DNA of 64,000 bases from Kitasatospora sp. MAA4 (GTDB lineage Bacteria > Actinomycetota > Actinomycetes > Streptomycetales > Streptomycetaceae). The DNA is taken from NCBI RefSeq assembly GCF_029893355.1, contig NZ_JARZAI010000019.1:107678-171677 (forward strand). Reading direction: 5' to 3'. This document shows, piece by piece, positions 57,952 through 64,000 of the stretch; position 1 is the stretch's first letter, and each line of letters begins with the position of its first letter. Made by a program: the position numbers and the translations under genes. The notes under the pieces are model-generated. The model did no database searches. It was given only the letters and a program-made list of their open reading frames with translations, and was not told the origin of the DNA.

Positions 57952-59468
57952 CGGGTGCCCAGGTCGGCCGCGCGTGCGCCGTCCTCGCCCGTCGCGGCGT
58001 CGGCGATGCTCTCCTCCATCAGCAGCTCCTCCTCCAGGTCCGGGCCGCCGGCCAGGACACGCGTCGTGCCCGCCGCGCCGGCCGCACGGCGCAGCAGGAC
58101 GATCGTAACCGCGCCGGTGACCACCCACACCGCGCAGCCCAGCAGGGCGGCGCTCTGGTAGCCGGAGCCGGTCGGCAGCAGGCGCCCGGCCGGGGTGTGC
58201 GCCTGCAGCACCGCCGCGCTGAGCGCGCTGCCGGTGGAGTAACCGACGTAGCGCAGCACCTGGTTGAAGCTGATCGCGCTGCCGGTCTCGTGCGCCGGCA
58301 CGGAGCTGACGATCAGCCCGGGCATCACGGCGAACGTGCAGCCGACGCCGAGTCCGGCGATCGCCATGGTGGCGAACAGCTCCCACAGGCTGTCCCGGGC
58401 GAACGCGAAGGCCAGCATGGAGAGCAGTGAGATGGCGCAGCCCACCGGCAGCACCAGGGCGGAGGAGGTCCGCCGGGCCAGCACCGGCACCAGCTTGCTG
58501 GCCAGCACGCTGGCCACCGAGAACGGCAGCAGTACCAGCCCGGTGACGACGATGGACGCGCCGAAGCCGTAGCCGGCCACGGCCGGGGTCTGCACGAAGC
58601 GGGTCACCAGCGACATCAGCAGGTACATCGCGATGCCCGCGATCAGGCCGGTCACGTCGGCCGTCAGCACCACCCGGTGGCGGGCCAGCCGCAGGTCCAC
58701 CAGGGGATGCGAGGTTCGCAGCTCGTGCAGCACCCACCAGATCGCGAGGGCGATCGCGCCGGCGGCCAGCCCGAGCAGCCGCTGCGAGCTCCAGCCCCAC
58801 ACGTCGCCCTCGCTGAGGACGAGCAGTAGTCCGGCTATCGCCGCGCCGAGCAGTACTGCGCCGAGCACGTCCAGCGGGTGCCGGGCGCGGCCCGCCGTGC
58901 TGGGCAGCACCAGGACGGCGGCCAGCAGGGCGAGCGCGCTGATGGCGGAGCCGAACCAGAAGCCGGCGTGCACGCCGAAGGACTGCGCGATCAGCCCGGT
59001 GAGCGGGTAGCCGAGGCCGACGCCGGCCACCGTGGTGATCGACAGCAGTGCGACGGCGGGGCGGGCGCGCTCCTCGCTGAGCGCGTCGCGGGCGGTGGCG
59101 ATGGCCAGCGGTGTCAGTCCGAGCCCGACGCCCTGGAGTCCGCGGCCGATCACCAGGAAGCCGAAGCCGAGCGGCAGCGCGGCCAGCACGCTGCCGGCCA
59201 GTACGGCGGCGGCGGCGCCGATGATCACCTGCCGCCGGTGCGGGCCGTCGCCCAGGCGTCCCATGGTGGGGGTGGCGACGGCGCCGACCAGCAGGGTGAT
59301 GGTCAGCGACCACTGGGCGTCGGAGAGCGAGACGTGGTCGACGGCGGCGATGGTCGGGACCAGCGGTGCGCCCAGGCTGCTGATCACGGCGACCACCGTG
59401 CCGAGGAAGACCAGGACCGGGACCAGGGCTCGGCCCCGCCACGTCGGTTGCTGCGCTCCGATGTCCAC
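57948..59468 (-). CDS. MFS drug exporter, EmrB/QacA type
   Basis: A 506-residue transporter with about 14 membrane segments. Motif A-like GRLGDGPHRRQVIIG follows TM2, and RGLQGVGLGLTPLAIATARDAL and GYPLTGLIAQSFGVHAGFWFGSA cover TM4-TM5. It is co-translated with a TetR repressor, the standard arrangement for inducible efflux. The start is GTG 59468 behind GAGG; a long inverted repeat precedes it. A C-terminal acidic tail (about 35 residues) is cytoplasmic. Confidence 0.9.
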   Translation of the reverse strand: MDIGAQQPTWRGRALVPVLVFLGTVVAVISSLGAPLVPTIAAVDHVSLSDAQWSLTITLLVGAVATPTMGRLGDGPHRRQVIIGAAAAVLAGSVLAALPLGFGFLVIGRGLQGVGLGLTPLAIATARDALSEERARPAVALLSITTVAGVGLGYPLTGLIAQSFGVHAGFWFGSAISALALLAAVLVLPSTAGRARHPLDVLGAVLLGAAIAGLLLVLSEGDVWGWSSQRLLGLAAGAIALAIWWVLHELRTSHPLVDLRLARHRVVLTADVTGLIAGIAMYLLMSLVTRFVQTPAVAGYGFGASIVVTGLVLLPFSVASVLASKLVPVLARRTSSALVLPVGCAISLLSMLAFAFARDSLWELFATMAIAGLGVGCTFAVMPGLIVSSVPAHETGSAISFNQVLRYVGYSTGSALSAAVLQAHTPAGRLLPTGSGYQSAALLGCAVWVVTGAVTIVLLRRAAGAAGTTRVLAGGPDLEEELLMEESIADAATGEDGARAADLGTR

Positions 59469-59502
59469 GGGTGCCGCCTCTCCGGCCGTCTCGGGGCGGC
59501 CC

Positions 59503-59541
59503 GCTATGTCATCGCTTGATGTCTTCAGATGATGACATAGC
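59503..59541 (-). promoter_or_regulatory. 11-bp perfect inverted repeat, operator of the MFS-TetR operon
   Basis: GCTATGTCATC (59503-59513) and GATGACATAGC (59531-59541) are exact reverse complements with a 17-bp spacer, 34 bp upstream of the exporter GTG. An inner pair TGATGT/AGATGA extends the symmetry weakly. This is the probable binding site of the co-translated TetR protein. Its architecture (two separated 11-bp arms) resembles the operator at 18521-18561. Confidence 0.7.
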
Positions 59542-59554
59542 CCGGGATCGGCTG

Positions 59555-60778
59555 TCAGTTATTCCTGGGTTCGGTCAGCCACAGCAGCAGGCCGAGGACG
59601 GGCAGCGCGGCGCCGAAGGCCGCCACGGCGACCCAGCCGCCGTAGTGGTAGGCGAACGAGCCGGCCTGCGATCCGATCGCGCCACCGACGAAGAAGATCG
59701 CCATGAAGGCGCTGTTGAGTCGCGCGCGGGCCTGCGGATCCAGCTGGTAGATCACCTGCTGACCGAGGATCAGGGTGGTCTGCGCGGCCACGTCCAGCAG
59801 GATCGCGGCCAGGCCGAGGGCCACCAGGCTGGTGCGGCCGAACCCCGCCAGCGCGAACGCCAGCGCCGCGAGGACGAACGCGGCCGCCGTCATCGGCCGG
59901 GCCAGACCCCGGTCGGCCCAGCGCCCCGCGAGCGGCGCCACCGCCGCACCCCCGGCGCCGGCCAGCGCGAACAGCCCGACGCCCAGCTGGCTGAAGTGGA
60001 ACGGCGCACTGGTCAGGACGTACGAGATCGTGGTCCAGAAGGCGCTGAACGCCCCGAACATGGCGGCCTGGTACAGCGCCCGGCGGCGCAGTGCGGGGTG
60101 GATCCGCACCAGGCGCGCCGTCGAGCGCAGCAGTTGCGGGTAGCCCAGCCGGGCGGTGGGCGGACGGCGCGGCAGTGCCGAGCGGAGCACCAGGGTCAGC
60201 ATCGCCATCAGGGCGGCGGAGGTCAGGTAGACCGAGCGCCAGCCGGCCGCCTCGGCGAGCAGGCTGCCCAGGGTGCGGGAGAGCAGGATGCCGGTGAGCA
60301 GGCCGGTCATCACCCGGCCGACGACGCGTCCGCGGGTGTGGTCGGGCGCCAGGTCGGCGGCGAACGGCACGAGGATCTGCGCCACCACCAGCGTCGCCCC
60401 GCCGGTCAGCAGGGCGCCGAGCAGCACGCCGAAGCTGGGGGCCAGGCCGGCCACGACCAGCGCGGAGGTGGCCAGCGTCAGCAGGATCGTGATCAGCCGG
60501 CGGTTCTCGATCCGGTCGCCGAGCGGGACGAGCAGCAGCAGACCGGTGGCGTAGCCGATCTGGGTGGCGGTGATCAGCCCGCCGGCGGTGACGGCGTCCA
60601 CCTGGAAGGCGCGCTGGAGTGTGCTGAGCAGCGGCTGCGCGTAGTAGAGGTTGGCGACGGTGAGCCCGCAGGCGACGGCGAGCAGCAGAACCAGCCACGA
60701 CGGGGGTCCGGCGGGATCGGGTTGCGCGCGTGCGGCTGTCTGATGCGGTGGCGCGTCGAGGTCGCGGGGTGCGGGCAT
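59555..60778 (-). CDS. MFS transporter (12-helix, Bcr/CmlA-like)
   Basis: A 407-residue major facilitator with 12 helices. CGLTVANLYYAQPLLSTLQRAF covers TM1, PLGDRIENRRLITILLTLA is motif A, and GRVMTGLLTGILLSRTLGSLLAEAAGWRSVYL covers TM5. It resembles exporters usually encoded next to a regulator. It diverges from the CGNR-domain gene across a short intergenic region with two matching operators, so that protein is the likely repressor. The substrate is unknown. Confidence 0.9.
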   Translation of the reverse strand: MPAPRDLDAPPHQTAARAQPDPAGPPSWLVLLLAVACGLTVANLYYAQPLLSTLQRAFQVDAVTAGGLITATQIGYATGLLLLVPLGDRIENRRLITILLTLATSALVVAGLAPSFGVLLGALLTGGATLVVAQILVPFAADLAPDHTRGRVVGRVMTGLLTGILLSRTLGSLLAEAAGWRSVYLTSAALMAMLTLVLRSALPRRPPTARLGYPQLLRSTARLVRIHPALRRRALYQAAMFGAFSAFWTTISYVLTSAPFHFSQLGVGLFALAGAGGAAVAPLAGRWADRGLARPMTAAAFVLAALAFALAGFGRTSLVALGLAAILLDVAAQTTLILGQQVIYQLDPQARARLNSAFMAIFFVGGAIGSQAGSFAYHYGGWVAVAAFGAALPVLGLLLWLTEPRNN

Positions 60779-60798
60779 GGGAACCTCACGGAAGGGAA

Positions 60799-60845
60799 GG
60801 AACCGGTTTAACTGGTTCCCGGACCGTACCAGCTAAACCGGTTCC
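60799..60845. promoter_or_regulatory. Twin AACCGGTT-type operators between MFS and CGNR genes
   Basis: Two related 21-bp sites occupy the 85-bp divergent gap: 60799-60819 (GGAACC, central GTTTAAC, GGTTCC; a dyad with one mismatch) and 60825-60845 (CGTACC...AAACCGGTTCC). The second matches the reverse complement of the first at 18 of 21 positions. Each lies 18-20 bp from one start codon, so one protein could repress both genes. Confidence 0.72.
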
Positions 60846-60863
60846 GGCGTTACGCTGTCCGGC

Positions 60864-61448
60864 ATGACCGCAACCACTGAGAATCCCCGCTTCCGGCAGG
60901 GCGCGGGGCGGTTGTGCCTCGACTACCTCCGTACCCTGCGCCGTCGCGGGATGCCCGACGCCACCGAGGAGTTGACCGACCCGGCGGCGCTGGCCGCCTG
61001 GGTGCGGCAGTGCGGTCCGTGCGGTTCGGCCGCCGGCGCCGCCGATGCCGGGCAGCTCGCCGAGGCCCGGCGGCTGCGCGAGGCGGTGCACACGCTGGTC
61101 CTGGCCGGCCGCAGCCCGCAGGGCCCCGGCTCCTGCCCGGCCCCGGACCGCGAGCTGGTCAACCGCTGGGCCGCGCTGCCGGTGCCGACCCCCGGCCTCG
61201 ACCCCGCCGGCCGCCTGCACTGGCACGCGGACGACCCTGTCGCCGCCACCCTCGCCCTGCTGGCCCGCGACAGCCTCGACCTGGTCTCCTCCGCCGCCAT
61301 CGGCCGCGTCCGCGACTGCGCCTGCCCGGAGTGCTCGGCCCTGTTCAGCGACACCTCCCGCCCGGGCAACCGCCGCTGGTGCTCGATGGACGAGTGCGGC
61401 AACCGCGCCAAGAAGAAGGCCCTGCGCAGCCGGGCCGCGGCGAGCTGA
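60864..61448 (+). CDS. ABATE/CGNR zinc-finger regulator
   Basis: A 194-residue protein. The N-terminal ABATE domain (RLCLDYLRTLRRRG; DPAALAAWVRQCG) is followed by a helical middle and a C-terminal CGNR zinc finger: DCACPECSALFSDTSRPGNRRWCSMDECGNRAKKK, with four Cys as probable zinc ligands and the CGNR signature. These proteins are presumed DNA-binding stress regulators. It has no visible Shine-Dalgarno sequence, and the operator lies 18 bp before ATG 60864, fitting autoregulation. Confidence 0.92.
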   Translation: MTATTENPRFRQGAGRLCLDYLRTLRRRGMPDATEELTDPAALAAWVRQCGPCGSAAGAADAGQLAEARRLREAVHTLVLAGRSPQGPGSCPAPDRELVNRWAALPVPTPGLDPAGRLHWHADDPVAATLALLARDSLDLVSSAAIGRVRDCACPECSALFSDTSRPGNRRWCSMDECGNRAKKKALRSRAAAS

Positions 61449-61515
61449 GGAGCACGCAGGTCAGATCCGCGAGAAGTCGGCCGGCTCGACTTCTCCTGCG
61501 CCGATGTCTCCTCGG

Positions 61516-61932
61516 TCAGAAGGCGGGGATCTCCTCCGGGACGAGTCCCGCCTGGCGCAGCAGGCCGTAGAGGTCCGTCTCGCCCCAGAACTCGACGATC
61601 CGGCCGTCCTGGAGACGGTAGGACTTGACGCCCGTCATGGTGAGGTCGCGGCCGGTGCGGTCGTGGGTGTAGGTGAGGGTGAAAGCCACGGTGACGCGGT
61701 CGCCGGCCTCGAAGAGGTCGTCCACCCGGAGGCGGCAGTGGGACAGCCCCGGCGTCAGGACGGACCCCTCGGGGTACTGCCGGCCCCGGAGGTGCTGACC
61801 GGCGCCGTGGATCAGGACATCCTCGGCTACGAGCTCCTGGAACTCGGCCACCTCACGCGTCTCGAACACCCGGAGGTAGCGGCGGACGACGTCGGCGTTG
61901 CGCCCGGTGGCGGGGACTACTGATGCTGACAT
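61516..61932 (-). CDS. SnoaL/NTF2-like protein
   Basis: A 138-residue protein of the SnoaL-like NTF2 fold: VVRRYLRVFETREVAEFQELVAEDVLIHGAG, FEAGDRVTVAFTLTYTHDRTG and SYRLQDGRIVEFWGETDLYGLLRQAG. The Asp/His residues of the pocket resemble polyketide cyclase/ester cyclase-like members. It may be an isomerase, cyclase or ligand-binding protein; nothing nearby indicates a substrate. It starts at ATG 61932 with the DNA before it A/T-rich. Confidence 0.85.
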   Translation of the reverse strand: MSASVVPATGRNADVVRRYLRVFETREVAEFQELVAEDVLIHGAGQHLRGRQYPEGSVLTPGLSHCRLRVDDLFEAGDRVTVAFTLTYTHDRTGRDLTMTGVKSYRLQDGRIVEFWGETDLYGLLRQAGLVPEEIPAF

Positions 61933-61958
61933 GTGATCAGGTTATCCGCGACGGCCGG

Positions 61959-62594
61959 TCAGCTGGCTGCGGCCGCCCGGCGTGAGCGGATGGCGCTGCG
62001 CAGGGCGTGCGGGACCGGGCCGGTCTGCTCGGTGAGGAGGGCCAGGCGCTCGCGGTGTTCGCGGCGCTGCTGGCGGGTCAGGACGGTGCGCAGCTGGGCG
62101 GCGTCGGCCAGCGCGACCAGGGCGGCGTCCGCCGGGTCGATCCGGGAGACCGGGCCGCGCAGGGCCGACGAGACGGTTGCGGCCAGTGCCTTGCGCACCC
62201 GCGGGTTCCGTTCGGTGATCCGCGCGCTGCGGAAGAGGCCCAGGATGCGGTACTCCTCGACGCGGATCCAGCCCGCCGCCGCCAGGTCGTCGCGAACGGA
62301 ACGCACCGGGTGGCCCGGACGGCCGCGGAGCCGGATCCACCAGGCCCAGGGGTGCGGCCTGGTCTCGGCGATCCGGCGCAGCAGGTCGGCGAGGAGGGGG
62401 TTCAGTCCGTGCGGCGCCCGGCCGGTGGCGCTCGGCCTGCCGTCCACGTCCTGCACCAGGCCGCGCCGCAGCAGGTCGGCCAGGGCCGCCGCGCGGAGCA
62501 GCAGGTCGAGGTCGGCGCGGGCGACCGGGCGCCCGGTCTCGGGGTTGTACGCGAGCAGGTACAGCTTGCCCGGCAGGGTGTCGGGGAGGTCCAC
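61959..62594 (-). CDS. GOLPH3/VPS74 (GPP34) family protein
   Basis: A 211-residue protein with the GPP34 fold: LPGKLYLLAYNPETGRPV, the LDLLLRAAALADLLRRGLV helices, GWIRVEEYRILGLFRSARI (the basic beta-hairpin expected near membranes) and a helical C-terminus (DAALVALADAAQLRTVL). Eukaryotic GOLPH3 binds phosphatidylinositol-4-phosphate; the bacterial role is unknown. GAGGAG precedes GTG 62594. It is the third gene of an operon with CopG-like and SPFH genes, a recurrent actinobacterial grouping. Confidence 0.92.
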   Translation of the reverse strand: MDLPDTLPGKLYLLAYNPETGRPVARADLDLLLRAAALADLLRRGLVQDVDGRPSATGRAPHGLNPLLADLLRRIAETRPHPWAWWIRLRGRPGHPVRSVRDDLAAAGWIRVEEYRILGLFRSARITERNPRVRKALAATVSSALRGPVSRIDPADAALVALADAAQLRTVLTRQQRREHRERLALLTEQTGPVPHALRSAIRSRRAAAAS

Positions 62595-62604
62595 GGCTAG
62601 CTCC

Positions 62605-62826
62605 TCACGTGTCGGAGGGGGAGGGTGGGTCGTCCTTCGGGGGCCGGCCCCGCCGGGGGAGGCCGCCGGCCCCGCCCGGCATCCGGCCTCCGTCGGTGAG
62701 CGCCCGGCGCAGCAGGAACTCGATCTGCGCGTTGGTGCTGCGCAGCTCGTCCGCGGCCCAGCGGGCGAGGGCGTCGTGGACGGCGGGGTCCAGGCGGAGC
62801 AGGATCTTCTTTCGCTCGGTGGCCAC
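62605..62826 (-). CDS. Small ribbon-helix-helix (Arc/CopG-like) protein
   Basis: A 73-residue protein. RKKILLRLDPAVHDALARWAADELRSTNAQIEFLLRRALTD fits a ribbon-helix-helix DNA-binding fold of the Arc/CopG type, followed by a Gly/Pro/Arg-rich tail. It starts at GTG 62826 behind AGGAG and lies between the SPFH and GPP34 genes with gaps of 13 and 10 bp, so it probably regulates its own operon. Confidence 0.85.
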   Translation of the reverse strand: MATERKKILLRLDPAVHDALARWAADELRSTNAQIEFLLRRALTDGGRMPGGAGGLPRRGRPPKDDPPSPSDT

Positions 62827-62839
62827 CGGGCAGTCTCTC

Positions 62840-63781
62840 CTACTGGTAGAGGGAACCGGTGTTGACCACGGGCTGGGTGCCGCGGTCGCCGCAGAGGACG
62901 ACCAGCAGGTTGCTGACCATCGCCGCCTTGCGCTCCTCGTCGAGTTCGACGACGTTCTGCTCGGCCAGCCGCTCCAGGGCGAGTTCGACCATGCCGACCG
63001 CGCCCTCCACGATCAGCCGGCGGGCGGCGACCACGGCGCCGGCCTGCTGGCGCTGGAGCATCACCTGTGCGACCTCGGGCGCGTAGGCGAGCCGGGTGAT
63101 CCGCGACTCGACCACCCGCACGCCGGCCGAGGCGACCCGGGCGCCGATCTCGGCGGAGAGCGTCCGGGTGATCTCCTCGGCGCTGTCCCGCAGCGACATC
63201 TGCCCCTCGGCGTGGGCGTCGTACGGGTAGCTGTTGGCGATGTGCCGCACCGCGGTCTCGGTCTGGATGGCGACGAACTCGACGAAGTCGTCCACCTCGA
63301 AGAGGGCCTTCGCGGTGTCCTCGACCTGCCAGACGACCACCGCGGCCATCTGGATCGGGTTGCCGTCGGCGTCGTTGACCTTGGCCGTCTCGGTCTCGTG
63401 GTTGCGGATCCGGGTGGAGATCCGGCGGCGGGTGGTGAAGGGGTTCAGCCAGGTCAGGCCGTCGGTGCGGATCGTGCCGCGGTAGCGGCCGAGCAGCTGG
63501 ACGACGCGGGCCTGGCCGGGCGCGATGGCGGTGAGGCCGCAGGCCATGACCAGGCCGAACAGGAGGACCAGCGGGCCGGTGACGGCCAGCGCGATGCCGG
63601 CGCCGCCCCCGCCGGCGATCCCGAGGACGGTTATCGCCGGGCCGCCCAGCACGCAGAGCAGGACGAGGGCGAGCATGGGCATCCCCGGCGCACCGGTGAT
63701 GATCCGCTCGGTGACCTTGGGTGCGGGCATCTCGACGGCGAAGCCGTCACCGGCCGGGGTGGTGCTGTGCTGAGTGGCCAT
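62840..63781 (-). CDS. SPFH/band 7 domain membrane protein
   Basis: A 313-residue protein with two N-terminal membrane segments (MLALVLLCVLGGPAITVLGIAG; IALAVTGPLVLLFGLVMACGL) and an SPFH domain: GQARVVQLLGRYRGTIRTDGLTWLNPF, VNDADGNPIQMAAVVVWQVEDTAKALFEVDDFVEFV, then the helical ARRLIVEGAVGMVELALERL. SPFH proteins scaffold membrane microdomains. The coding frame is complete, with ATG 63781 behind GGAG. It is the first gene of the SPFH-CopG-GPP34 operon. Confidence 0.93.
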   Translation of the reverse strand: MATQHSTTPAGDGFAVEMPAPKVTERIITGAPGMPMLALVLLCVLGGPAITVLGIAGGGGAGIALAVTGPLVLLFGLVMACGLTAIAPGQARVVQLLGRYRGTIRTDGLTWLNPFTTRRRISTRIRNHETETAKVNDADGNPIQMAAVVVWQVEDTAKALFEVDDFVEFVAIQTETAVRHIANSYPYDAHAEGQMSLRDSAEEITRTLSAEIGARVASAGVRVVESRITRLAYAPEVAQVMLQRQQAGAVVAARRLIVEGAVGMVELALERLAEQNVVELDEERKAAMVSNLLVVLCGDRGTQPVVNTGSLYQ

Positions 63782-63894
63782 CGGGCCGACTCCTCTCGCA
63801 GGGAGATCCGGAGATCACAGGAGATCGCCTATCGGCAATCTAGCATAGTGATATCACTTTTTGACTGCCTCGAAACCTGGAGGGGAGAAGGCGA

Positions 63895-64000
63895 CGGTGG
63901 CGGGGGGGGGGGCGGGCCCCCCCCCCCCCCCCCCCGGGGGGGGGCCCCGGGGGCGCGACGGGCGCGCCCCGGGGGGGGGGGCGCGCGGGGTGGGGGGGGT
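63895..64000. other. Homopolymeric G/C tail, probable contig-end artefact
   Basis: From about 63895 the sequence is runs of G and C, including about 20 consecutive C followed by long G runs. This has no counterpart elsewhere in the window and resembles low-quality read ends. It should not be interpreted biologically. Confidence 0.8.

Noticed and set aside
63895..64000. Homopolymer G/C tail as a real structured element
   Set aside because: Runs of this length at the very end of the sequence are best explained as sequencing or assembly artefacts.

Overview
The window is about 73% G+C, its genes have G/C-rich third codon positions and many GTG/TTG starts, and it carries families typical of Streptomycetaceae: a SapB-type lanthipeptide operon, an SPFH/CopG/GPP34 operon, SARP/AfsR, SigE-family sigma, an MFS-Lnt fusion and CGNR regulators. 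I infer a filamentous streptomycete (Streptomyces, Kitasatospora or Streptacidiphilus); the genus cannot be fixed from these data. No rRNA, tRNA or CRISPR array was seen.

0-5 kb: part of a probable C7-cyclitol pathway. A cupin (cut by the window edge), a sedoheptulose-7-phosphate cyclase and a second cyclase-fold protein that has lost all its metal ligands lie on the minus strand, opposite a JmjC/cupin_4-like protein with altered iron ligands. SURF1 follows. 5-12 kb: an FAD-dependent sugar/alcohol dehydrogenase operon (small subunit, GMC subunit, ADC-like protein), a GlxA-type regulator with an isochorismatase-like hydrolase, and an LCP cell-wall ligase. 12-19 kb: a secreted Agd3-like polysaccharide deacetylase behind a strongly structured leader, a squalene-cyclase-like repeat protein next to a partial duplication of its own 3' end, an MFS exporter with a long inverted-repeat operator, and a HAD hydrolase. 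19-29 kb: secreted GH9 cellulase, a lower-G+C orphan gene, an MFS-apolipoprotein N-acyltransferase fusion, DUF3515, a secreted repeat protein and a Cys-rich pentapeptide-repeat protein.

29-35.3 kb: a complete ramCSAB-type class III lanthipeptide operon on the minus strand. Its 39-residue precursor reproduces the SapB ring spacing, and a perfect 12-bp-stem hairpin separates the precursor gene from the exporter genes. 35.8-40.6 kb: a metal-handling neighbourhood (Met/His-rich membrane protein and YcnI, an iron-box-controlled DUF2470 gene, two ferritin-like exported proteins, a cupredoxin lipoprotein). 40.8-47.4 kb: an AfsR-like regulator, an HTH membrane protein, AlkB, a 161-bp MITE-like element inserted exactly in the overlapping stop codons of AlkB and a rhomboid-like gene, and a Ser/Thr kinase.

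47.5-55.6 kb: an old-yellow-enzyme/dienoyl-CoA-reductase-like flavoprotein with its PadR regulator, a LysR regulator, an overlapping lower-G+C pair encoding two divergent AlkB-fold 2OG/Fe(II) oxygenases, a small molybdopterin-domain protein, another GlxA-type regulator and a cupin. 55.6-63.8 kb: a sigma/membrane-partner pair, TetR with an MFS exporter, a second MFS exporter diverging from a CGNR regulator across twin operators, a SnoaL-like protein and the GPP34/CopG/SPFH operon. The last ~100 bases are homopolymeric G/C and look like an assembly artefact.

The best candidates for something undescribed are the paired AlkB-fold oxygenases (51.3-53.3 kb), the cyclase plus metal-less cyclase pair (0.3-2.9 kb), the lower-G+C orphan at 21.3-23.5 kb and the MITE insertion between convergent stop codons. 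The lanthipeptide is a new member of a known class.
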